A stretch of 7,952 nucleotides of DNA from Streptomyces sp. NRRL WC-3549. Lineage in GTDB: Bacteria; Actinomycetota; Actinomycetes; Streptomycetales; Streptomycetaceae. How positions within the stretch are numbered: position 1 is the stretch's first letter; each line of letters opens with the position of its first letter. The notes below the pieces were generated by a model that saw only the letters and a list, made by a program, of their open reading frames with translations, searched no databases and was not told the origin of the DNA. Shown here in pieces: positions 1 to 6,168 of this stretch. The stretch covers positions 45,777 through 53,728 of the forward strand of contig NZ_KL585395.1 of NCBI RefSeq assembly GCF_000721935.1, in the 5' to 3' direction. The position numbers and the translations under genes are program-made.

Positions 1-924
1 CCAGCCGCAGCGGCGGTCGCGGCCGGTGGTGACACCGCGCTCGCCACCGATGCGCCGCAGCGCCTCGCCGTCCTCGTCGTGCAGCTCCGTCGGGAACGGA
101 CCGGCGCCCACACGCGTCGTATAGGCCTTGAGGATGCCGATGACCCGGCTGATCTTCGTCGGGCCGACGCCGGAACCGGTGCAGGCGCCGCCCGCGGTCG
201 GGTTCGACGAGGTGACGAAGGGGTACGTGCCGTGGTCGACGTCGAGCAGCGTGCCCTGGCCGCCCTCGAAGAGGACGACCTTGCCCTCGTCGACGGCGTT
301 GTTCAGGATCAGCGTCGTGTCGGCGACGAACGGCTTGATCTGCTCCGCGTACTGGAGCATCTCCTCGACGATCCGCCCGGCCTCGATCGCGCGCCGGTTG
401 AAGACCTTGGCCAGGAGCTGGTTCTTCTGCTCCAGCGCCGCCTCGACCTTCTGCTCCAGGATCGACTCGTCGTAGAGGTCCTGGACGCGGATGCCCACGC
501 GGTTGATCTTGTCGGCGTACGTCGGGCCGATGCCGCGCCCGGTCGTGCCGATCCTGCGCTTGCCGAGGAAGCGCTCGGTCACCTTGTCGATCGTGACGTT
601 GTACGGAGTGATCAAATGGGCGTTGCCACTGATCAGCAGCTTGGACGTGTCGACACCACGCTCGTTCAGGCCGCTCAGCTCGGAGAGCAGGACCGCCGGG
701 TCGACGACGACACCGTTACCGATGACCGGGGTACACCCCGGCGACAGGATTCCGGAGGGGAGGAGATGCAGTGCGTACTTCTGGTCGCCTACGACAACCG
801 TGTGGCCGGCGTTGTTGCCGCCCTGGTAGCGCACCACATAATCGACGGATCCACCGAGGAGGTCGGTGGCCTTCCCCTTGCCCTCGTCACCCCACTGAGC
901 ACCGAGCAGCACAAGTGCGGGCAC
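1..924 (-). CDS. purA: Adenylosuccinate synthetase, N-terminal part (cut by window edge)
   Basis: This cytoplasmic enzyme catalyses the GTP-dependent joining of IMP and aspartate to give adenylosuccinate, the first committed step from IMP to AMP. The reading frame is open for 308 codons from the GTG at 924-922 to the left edge; the family is about 430 residues, so roughly the last 120 are missing. Visible family landmarks are the N-terminal [11 protein letters not shown] phosphate-binding loop with catalytic Asp13, NNAGHT with catalytic His41, [13 protein letters not shown] near residues 130-142, [20 protein letters not shown] near residues 225-245, and the [12 protein letters not shown] stretch at the edge. 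The GTG start is supported by a GGAAGGGG ribosome binding site (934-941 on the minus strand, 9-nt spacing) and by exact positional agreement of Asp13 and His41 with the E. coli enzyme. It is transcribed divergently from the gene at 1112. No defect is visible. Identification is from sequence motifs and is very secure. Confidence 0.98.
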   Translation of the reverse strand, partial: MPALVLLGAQWGDEGKGKATDLLGGSVDYVVRYQGGNNAGHTVVVGDQKYALHLLPSGILSPGCTPVIGNGVVVDPAVLLSELSGLNERGVDTSKLLISGNAHLITPYNVTIDKVTERFLGKRRIGTTGRGIGPTYADKINRVGIRVQDLYDESILEQKVEAALEQKNQLLAKVFNRRAIEAGRIVEEMLQYAEQIKPFVADTTLILNNAVDEGKVVLFEGGQGTLLDVDHGTYPFVTSSNPTAGGACTGSGVGPTKISRVIGILKAYTTRVGAGPFPTELHDEDGEALRRIGGERGVTTGRDRRCGW

Positions 925-1049
925 AGGCGTACACCCCTTCCGGGCGGGGCATGTCCAAGGTCAGGGGGCGTACGTAAAGGTCGTACCTTGCCGCACGACG
1001 ATGTACGGCACAGCCTGAGCCGTCGAACCGGGTGCCCCGGAATAGACGA

Positions 1050-1077
1050 AGCCCCTGGCGCAATAGCGCAAGGGGCT
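1050..1077 (+). promoter_or_regulatory. Stem-loop in the leader of the kinase-like gene
   Basis: The arms AGCCCCTGGCGC (1050-1061) and GCGCAAGGGGCT (1066-1077) form a 12-bp stem with one mismatch and a 4-nt AATA loop. On neither strand is it followed by a clear U-tract (CTTGC on plus, TCGTC on minus), and it lies between two divergent genes, where a normal end-of-gene terminator has nothing to terminate. It ends 34 nt before the GTG start of the downstream gene. A structured 5' leader or attenuator is therefore more plausible than an ordinary terminator, but the function is inference. Confidence 0.5.
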
Positions 1078-1097
1078 CTTGCACCAAGATGCTACCC

Positions 1098-1106
1098 GAG
1101 GAAGGA
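1098..1106 (+). promoter_or_regulatory. Ribosome binding site for the kinase-like gene
   Basis: GAGGAAGGA lies 5 nt before the GTG at 1112 and is a strong match to the anti-Shine-Dalgarno sequence. It decides the start in favour of 1112 over the upstream in-frame TTG at 1079. It would fall in the loop of the alternative RNA pairing described in the findings. Confidence 0.8.
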
Positions 1107-1111
1107 CCGAG

Positions 1112-1972
1112 GTGTCGGCTGCAGAGCCCCCCGGCGACGGCGACCACCAGCTACTCGTACTCATCGACCCCCTGGCGCGCCGCAGCGACGGCGAGTCGGT
1201 CCGCATCGCGAAGGACGTGCTGAGCGCCGGCGCGGACGTGAAGATCTGCCTCCCGGACGGCCCGGAGGAGTTCGCCCGGGCCCTGGCCCGGAGGGGTACC
1301 CGCAGGCCGGTGGTGATCGGGGACGACCGGGCCCTGCTGCGGGCGGTGACCCAGCTCCACCGGGAGCGGGAGCTGGCCGGCGGGGCGCTCTGCCTGGTCC
1401 CGGTGGGCGCCGCGCCCTCACTGGAGCTCGCGCACGCGCTCGGCGTGCCCCGGGGCGCGGTGGCGGCGGCCCGCTCGGCGCTGGAGGGCACCGCGCGCCG
1501 GCTCGACCTGCTGGTGGACGACAGCGACGGCGTGGTCGTGGGCGATCTGCGCATCCCGGCCCCGGAGCCGGGCGAGCACCCGAACCACCCGGGCGTCACG
1601 GCGGTCCGGGACACCTGGCGGACCCTGATAACGGCCCTGGTGCGCCCGTCCCCGCCCCTGCCGGCCTCCGCCCTGCCGCCGCCGCGCGCACACCGGCTCC
1701 GGGTCGAGGCGGACGGGGCCCTGCTGAACGACCTGGACCGGCCGGTCGACGGCCTCTCGGTGACCCCGCGCGGCGACGGCCGCCCCGCGGACGTGGTGAT
1801 CCACACCACCTGCGGCACGACGGTCACGGCCGAGGCCAGGTCGGTCACGGTCTCCGGCCCGGACTTCCGCTACCGGGCCGACATACAGTCCGCCGGCCCG
1901 GTCCGCACCCGGACCTGGACGGTGCGCGCGGGGGCCTGGGGGCTGGTGCTGCCGGTGGCACCCGGGGGATGA
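1112..1972 (+). CDS. Diacylglycerol kinase-like protein with degenerate catalytic motifs
   Basis: Predicted protein of 286 residues with the overall plan of the DAGK/sphingosine-kinase-like lipid kinase family. It has an N-terminal alternating alpha/beta half (about residues 12-150) and a C-terminal beta-rich half (about 195-286), which begins with the family-typical LRVEADGALLNDLDRPV. The family hallmarks are altered: the NPxSG loop reads DPLARR (19-24), the GGDGT nucleotide-binding motif reads IGDDRA (69-74), and the PxGTGND motif reads PVGAAPS (97-103), followed by a well-kept LAHALGVP. A working kinase would need most of these residues, so this may be a pseudo-kinase or a lipid-binding regulatory protein. 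The GTG at 1112 is chosen because GAGGAAGGA (1098-1106) precedes it with 5-nt spacing; an in-frame TTG at 1079 lies inside the leader hairpin's flank and has no comparable site. The stop is 40 bp before the next gene, suggesting an operon. No signal peptide or membrane span is seen. The fold assignment is from motif order and is moderately sure. Confidence 0.75.
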   Translation: MSAAEPPGDGDHQLLVLIDPLARRSDGESVRIAKDVLSAGADVKICLPDGPEEFARALARRGTRRPVVIGDDRALLRAVTQLHRERELAGGALCLVPVGAAPSLELAHALGVPRGAVAAARSALEGTARRLDLLVDDSDGVVVGDLRIPAPEPGEHPNHPGVTAVRDTWRTLITALVRPSPPLPASALPPPRAHRLRVEADGALLNDLDRPVDGLSVTPRGDGRPADVVIHTTCGTTVTAEARSVTVSGPDFRYRADIQSAGPVRTRTWTVRAGAWGLVLPVAPGG

Positions 1973-2012
1973 TCGGCACCCCGAGGACCGGGGCGGACGG
2001 GGAGGCGGCACG

Positions 2013-4319
2013 GTGGGGGACACACCCGAATTGACGGGGCCCACGCCCCCCGGGGCGACCGAGCCGTCCGGGACCACCGGGTCGGCGGCGGCCGAGAGGC
2101 CGGGGACGGCGGGGCCAGGGGCACCCGGTACGCCGGGAACGGCGGGAACGGCGGGGCCTGGGGCACCCGGTACGCCGGGAACGGCGGGGACGGCGGGGAC
2201 GGGGACACCCGGTACGCCCGGGACCATGAGGCCGGGGGTACCCGGTACGCCGGGTGCGACGGGGCCGGAAGCGGCCGAGGCGTCCGCGACCGTACCCGGG
2301 CCGGACGCGGTGACCGCCCCGGAAGCGCCCGAGGCGCGGGCGTCGGCCCCCCAGCCCGCCCCGCCCGAACCGGCCCCCGCATCGGGACTCGCACCGGCTC
2401 CGGCACCAGGACCCGCATCGCCCGCCACCCCGCAGACCCCCACGGCCTCCGGCACCCCCGAATCCCCCACGTCGCCTGACAGCCCCGAGTCCCCCGACGC
2501 CCCGGCCCGGACGGCGCTCGACCTGCCCGGGACGGCCGCAGGGCTGGGACGCGCGCGGCGCCACGCCTCGTACTGCGTGAACGCGGGCCTCGCGCTGCTG
2601 GCCGCCGCCCTCACGGTCGTCGTGGCCTCCGCGTCCGCCTCCGCCGAGGAGCTGGCGGCCGTCCTGGGGCCCTGGTGCTTCTCGCTCGGCGCCGGTGCCC
2701 TGGGGCTCGGCCTCTGGCTGCGGGGGCGGGTCCGGCGCATGCGCCAGGTGCTCGGGTCGAGGCCCTGGACCGCTTATGCCTCGGTCGCCGTCCAGCGCGG
2801 CGGGGGCAGCGCCGCCGTCGTCCTGGCGGGCGGCCCGCGGGGCGACGAGTTGCTGGTACTCGCGCCCCTCACCACACAGTGGCGCTACCACCTGCTCACC
2901 GACACGGCCGGCGTGTTGTGGTGGTGCGGCGATCCGCGGTCCGGGGGCGTGCTGGCCCCGCCCGGCGGCGAGGAGCTGATCCGGGCCCGCCCGCTGGGCG
3001 CCCGCCGGGCGCGCAGGACGCTGGACCTGCCGCAGGTACGGGCGCTGAGCCACCGCCCATCGCCCCGTCCGCCGCACACGACCGCCACCGGGCCGCATCC
3101 GGCCGCCGACCGCCCCGGCTCCCCCTGGCTCACCGTTCCGCCGGAGAAACCGGCTCGCCGGCGGCCCGGCCTGACGTGGCTCGCCCTCCTCGTCGCGGGG
3201 CTGGCCGGCGTCGTGCTCGCGACCGTCTGGGCGGAGCAGTCGGAGAGCGACCCGCGGATCGACCTCACCGTGCTGAGCGAGCAGAGTGACGGCCGCTGCG
3301 TGGTGCGGTGGGACGACCCCTTCGACCACCAGCGGCGCACCGGGACCTATCGGTGCGACCCGGACCGGGGCCCGCTGCTGGACGACTGGGAGACCGGCTT
3401 CGTCGTGTCGTACGGCCCCTGGAAAGGCGACCTGTACAACGCCGATCTGGAGGGCACGTCCGCCTTCGCCGTCATGGACACCGTCGGGGTGGGCGGTCTG
3501 CTGTGTGCCCTGGTGGGGCTGGTCGGCGGGGCGGTCCGTCTGATCAGGCGCGGGGGGCGGGCCGCCGTCGGTCCCCTTTCCGCCCCGGCGTACGCGGGCG
3601 TGGCCCCGCTGTCCGGGCCGCCCTGGGTGCCCGGCGGGCCCGGCGCACCGCCGCTGACGTACGCCGTGTGCGCCGCCGCGGCCACCCGTCAGGCGGCCCT
3701 GCGCGGGCCGGACGCGCCCCCGGGCCGGCCGGGCGCCGGGGTGCGGACCGGGCCGTGGTGGCGGGTGCCCGTCCTGCTGAAGGCGACCGGGCTCACCAGG
3801 GTCCTCTTCCCGCTGGCCTGTCCGGTCGGCATCGGCACCCTCACCCTGGTCCGGCCGGGAACCGTCTCCGGGCCGGTACAGGTGCTCGCGGTGGTCTTCG
3901 GCGCCCTCGGCCTGTACTCGCTCCTGCGCATCCTGCGGGGAGGCGTCCCGCTCGCCCGGCAGTTGACCCGCCAGGCCGACGGACCGGTCGCCGAGACCCC
4001 GCGCTACGTCCTGCTGGAGGAACCGTCCGGCGCCGGGCCCGACCCCGTGCTGCTCCTCTTCGCGGCCGACGCCGACGACTCCGCTCCCCCGCGGGGCCTG
4101 CTGCGGCTGCTGGCCCCCGGCCCGCGCAAGCGCCCCTGGGCCGGACTGCCCGCCCCGGTCGGCACGGCCGAGCTGCGCGGACGGCGGGAGGAGCCCTTCC
4201 TGCCCGTCCCCTGGATCGACGGCCGCCCCCACTGGCCCGCCGACCGGTACGAGGAGCTGGACCTGTCGGACCCGGAGACCGTGCGGTACCTGGAGGAGCT
4301 GGTGCCGGCCCGCCTCTGA
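2013..4319 (+). CDS. Large membrane protein with collagen-like proline-rich N-terminus, function unknown
   Basis: I do not recognise a named family. The 768-residue product has four visible parts. Residues 1-165 are low complexity: Gly-X-Y collagen-like blocks at about 31-82, then Pro/Ala/Glu/Ser-rich sequence. Hydrophobic spans lie near 187-210, 214-236, 386-406, 487-510, 592-614 and 617-640. Arginine clusters before the first span, after the second, before the third and after the fourth place both termini and the long 237-385 segment inside the cell, and the 407-486 loop outside. That outside loop is acidic and holds Cys429 and Cys448, which could form a disulfide; its pattern faintly recalls DUF3592-type domains. 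The C-terminal 130 residues are soluble and proline-rich. The GTG start at 2013 has GGGGAGG at 1999-2005 with 7-nt spacing. The gene lies 40 bp after the kinase-like gene, so the two are probably co-transcribed. Codon use is the normal high-GC3 type throughout. That it is a real gene is sure; its function is unknown. Confidence 0.85.
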   Translation: MGDTPELTGPTPPGATEPSGTTGSAAAERPGTAGPGAPGTPGTAGTAGPGAPGTPGTAGTAGTGTPGTPGTMRPGVPGTPGATGPEAAEASATVPGPDAVTAPEAPEARASAPQPAPPEPAPASGLAPAPAPGPASPATPQTPTASGTPESPTSPDSPESPDAPARTALDLPGTAAGLGRARRHASYCVNAGLALLAAALTVVVASASASAEELAAVLGPWCFSLGAGALGLGLWLRGRVRRMRQVLGSRPWTAYASVAVQRGGGSAAVVLAGGPRGDELLVLAPLTTQWRYHLLTDTAGVLWWCGDPRSGGVLAPPGGEELIRARPLGARRARRTLDLPQVRALSHRPSPRPPHTTATGPHPAADRPGSPWLTVPPEKPARRRPGLTWLALLVAGLAGVVLATVWAEQSESDPRIDLTVLSEQSDGRCVVRWDDPFDHQRRTGTYRCDPDRGPLLDDWETGFVVSYGPWKGDLYNADLEGTSAFAVMDTVGVGGLLCALVGLVGGAVRLIRRGGRAAVGPLSAPAYAGVAPLSGPPWVPGGPGAPPLTYAVCAAAATRQAALRGPDAPPGRPGAGVRTGPWWRVPVLLKATGLTRVLFPLACPVGIGTLTLVRPGTVSGPVQVLAVVFGALGLYSLLRILRGGVPLARQLTRQADGPVAETPRYVLLEEPSGAGPDPVLLLFAADADDSAPPRGLLRLLAPGPRKRPWAGLPAPVGTAELRGRREEPFLPVPWIDGRPHWPADRYEELDLSDPETVRYLEELVPARL
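2121..2253 (+). repeat. 42-bp tandem repeat coding for collagen-like blocks
   Basis: The core ACCCGGTACGCC begins at 2123, 2165 and 2207, spaced exactly 42 bp, and again as ACCCGGTACGC at 2240 after 33 bp. The first two units are almost identical at the DNA level and encode the 14-residue block GAPGTPGTAGTAGP; later units drift. All spacings are multiples of three, so the frame is kept and copy number could change without breaking the gene. Seen directly in the sequence; variability between strains is inference. Confidence 0.85.
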
Positions 4320-4330
4320 CCGGCCCCGCC

Positions 4331-5490
4331 TCAGACCTCGACCAGCAGCTCCCGCAGCCCCCGGATCACGAACCCCGGCTTCCACTCCGGCTCCGCGACC
4401 AGCCGCATCCTGGGCGCCCGGCGCAGCAGCGCGCCGAAGGAGGCCGTCATCTCCAGCCGGGCCAGCGGCGCGCCCAGGCAGTAGTGGATCCCCGCCCCGA
4501 ACGAGATGTGCGGGTTGTCCTGCCGGGTCAGGTCCAGGGCCTCCGGGTCCGAGAAGCGCTCCGGGTCCCGGTTGGCCGAGGCGAAGAGCAGGGCGACCTG
4601 CGAACCGCGCGGGATGACCGTGCCGTCCACCTCGATGTCGTCCAGGACCCAGCGCGCGAACATGGGCACCGGGGTGTCGTACCGCAGCAGTTCCTCCACG
4701 GCCGTCGGCAGCAGCCCGTGGTCACCGCGCAGCAGGGCCAGCTGCTCCGGATGCCGGAAGAGCACCCGCCAGCCGTTGGCGGTGGCGTTGACCGTCGCCT
4801 CGTGGCCGGCGTTGAGCAGCAGCACACAGGTCGAGACGATCTCCTGCTCGCTCAGCCGGTCGTCCTCGTCGTGGGCGGCGATGAGCGCGGTGATCAGGTC
4901 CGGGCCCGGGTTCGCGCGCCGGGCGGCGATCAGCCCGCGCAGATACGCGGAGAACTCGACCGACGCCCGGACCGCGGCCCGTGCCGTCTCCTCCGGCGGG
5001 TTCAGCTCGAACATCCCGCAGATCGCCGCCGACCACGGCCGCAGCAGCGCCCGGTCGGCCTCCGGGACGCGGTGAGCAGGTCGCCGCCGCCCGCCGCCAC
5101 GAACTCCTCGACGATTCCGGCCGCCAGCCGCTCCACGGTCGGGGCGAGCGCCTCGACCCGGCGCGGGGTGAACGCCTTGGACACCAGGCGCCGGATCCGC
5201 GTGTGGTCGGGGGCCTCCAGGTCGAGGATGCCGTTCCCGTTGAGCGTGTGGAACGGCTCGTGGGCGGCGGGCGGCGCGTCGAGGCCGAACTCGTCGTGTG
5301 TGAAGCGGTGCAGATAGGTCCGGCCGAGCCGCCGGTCGCGCAGCAGCCCGGAGACGTCGGAGTGGTGCGGGATCAGCCACTGCCGGGTCGGCTCGAAGTA
5401 GTGCGCCCGGCCGGTGGCGCGCAGCGCGGCGTAGGCGGGGTACGGGTCGGCGACGAACGCCGGTGACCAAGGATCGAAGGACACGTGCAT
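4331..5490 (-). pseudogene. Cytochrome P450 (CYP107-like), frame broken by an internal deletion
   Basis: Bacterial class I P450s hydroxylate small molecules using electrons from ferredoxin. From the ATG at 5490-5488 the frame gives 140 good P450 residues (MHVSFDPWSP...; the HTRIRRLVSKAFTPRRVE C-helix region; ...GGGDLLT). The family match then continues in another frame from 5068, VPEADRALLRPWS..., to the stop at 4331-4333. The second part holds the I-helix AGHEATVN, ExxR (ELLR, 4682-4693), and the heme loop FGAGIHYCLG with the cysteine codon at 4478-4480. Normal relatives have about 16 residues between these parts, including the PLPxxVIxxLLG segment; here only two bases remain. A deletion of about 46 nt (any length of 3n+1) restores a typical length near 401 residues. 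As it stands, translation would stop at 5002 after 162 residues without heme ligand. It starts 9 bp after the response regulator gene with no good ribosome site, suggesting coupled translation. By memory of synteny it resembles CYP107P1 of S. coelicolor; that subfamily call is tentative. Sequence error is the alternative. Confidence 0.9.
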
Positions 5491-5499
5491 GACCCGACG

Positions 5500-6168
5500 C
5501 TACCCGGGCGTGACCAGCCGGGCCTCGTACGCGAACACCGCGGCCTGGGTCCGGTCCCGCAGCCCCAGCTTCACCAGGACCCGGCTCACATGCGTCTTGA
5601 TCGTCGACTCGGCGACCACCAGGTGCGAGGCGATCTCCTGGTTCGACAGGCCCTGGGCGATGAGCACGAGCACCTCCGTCTCCCGTTCGGTGAGGTCGCC
5701 GATCCGGGCCATGGCGGGCGGCCTGGGGGCTTCGGCGATCTTGGAGAACTCGGTGATCAGGCGCCGGGTGACGGTCGGCGCGAGCAGCGCCTCGCCGGAG
5801 GCCACCACCCGTACGCCGTCGGCGAGCTGACGGGCCGACGCGTCCTTCAGCAGGAAGCCGGAGGCGCCGGCGCGCAGCGCCTGGTACACGTACTCGTCGA
5901 GGTCGAAGGTGGTCAGGACGAGCACCTTGGCGTCCGCGTCGGCGGCGACGATCTGCCGGGTCGCCTCGATGCCGTTGAGTTCGGGCATCCGGATGTCCAT
6001 CAGCACCACGTCGGGCCGCAGCGCGGCGACCTGGGTCACGGCCTGCCGGCCGTCGACGGCCTCGCCGACGACCTCGATGCCCGGCATCGCGTTGAGCAGG
6101 ACGGAGAACCCCTCGCGGACCATCATCTGGTCGTCGACGATCAGTACGCGGATGGTGGACGGGCTCAT
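5500..6168 (-). CDS. Two-component response regulator, NarL/LuxR type
   Basis: A 222-residue cytoplasmic transcription factor that is activated by phosphorylation from its partner kinase. The receiver domain spans about residues 6-120, with the acidic pair Asp12-Asp13, phospho-acceptor Asp58 (in VVLMDIRMPELNG), the switch Thr86 (VLVLTTF) and Lys108 (FLLKD), all canonical. A linker leads to a LuxR-type helix-turn-helix at about 156-216 (LTERETEVLVLIAQGLSNQEIA, then VAESTIKTHVSRVLVKLG, the recognition helix region). Length and residues are normal for a working protein. The ATG at 6168 overlaps the kinase stop as ATGA and is preceded by AGGAGG about 7 nt upstream, so both start and translational coupling are well supported. 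It likely regulates its own operon and perhaps the neighbouring P450, but targets cannot be read from the sequence. Confidence 0.97.
   Translation of the reverse strand: MSPSTIRVLIVDDQMMVREGFSVLLNAMPGIEVVGEAVDGRQAVTQVAALRPDVVLMDIRMPELNGIEATRQIVAADADAKVLVLTTFDLDEYVYQALRAGASGFLLKDASARQLADGVRVVASGEALLAPTVTRRLITEFSKIAEAPRPPAMARIGDLTERETEVLVLIAQGLSNQEIASHLVVAESTIKTHVSRVLVKLGLRDRTQAAVFAYEARLVTPG

Larger units (their letters stand above)
925..1111. promoter_or_regulatory. Divergent intergenic region between purA and the kinase-like gene
   Basis: These 187 bases separate two outward-facing genes and must hold the promoters of both, since no other upstream gene can drive them. I could not pick out a convincing -35/-10 pair on either strand; a TTCGAC...TACATC pair with a 16-nt spacer on the minus strand is the nearest match for purA and is weak. 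What is visible: an inverted repeat AAGGT-CGT-ACCTT at 977-989, overlapping a second one GTACG-(7)-CGTAC at 970-986, both candidate operator sequences, and the hairpin at 1050-1077 annotated separately. The role as a promoter region is inferred from gene orientation only. Confidence 0.6.

Noticed and set aside
887..952. Possible 21-codon upstream frame ([11 protein letters not shown]...) overlapping the purA start on the minus strand
   Set aside because: Its ATG has no good ribosome site, and the frame uses codons shared with the purA leader and 5' end. Nothing besides its presence supports translation.
1050..1077. Rho-independent terminator for purA or the plus-strand gene
   Set aside because: It lies upstream of both divergent genes and lacks a U-tract on either strand, so it is not a standard terminator of a visible gene.
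79..2034. Long plus-strand open frame of 651 codons spanning purA and the intergenic region
   Set aside because: It runs antisense to the unmistakable purA gene and then through the intergenic hairpin and the kinase-like gene in a wrong frame. No recognisable domain is seen.
1845..4385. Long minus-strand open frame of 846 codons opposite the membrane protein gene
   Set aside because: Its composition (Arg, Gly, Pro runs) is what the reverse frame of high-GC coding DNA gives. The plus-strand frame has the expected third-position bias, a ribosome site and membrane spans.
5060..5080. Programmed ribosomal frameshift joining the two P450 parts
   Set aside because: A frameshift would still leave out the conserved PLP...VI..LLG helix, and there is no slippery run or clear downstream structure. 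A deletion explains both facts.
3308..5317. Plus-strand open frame of 669 codons crossing the membrane gene end and the P450
   Set aside because: It is out of frame with the membrane gene and antisense to clear P450 motifs. It is open only because stop codons are rare at this GC content.
5002..5490. Functional short P450 N-terminal protein of 162 residues
   Set aside because: The last 20 or so residues are frameshifted nonsense, and the protein lacks the I-helix, ExxR and heme cysteine. It is the product of the broken gene.
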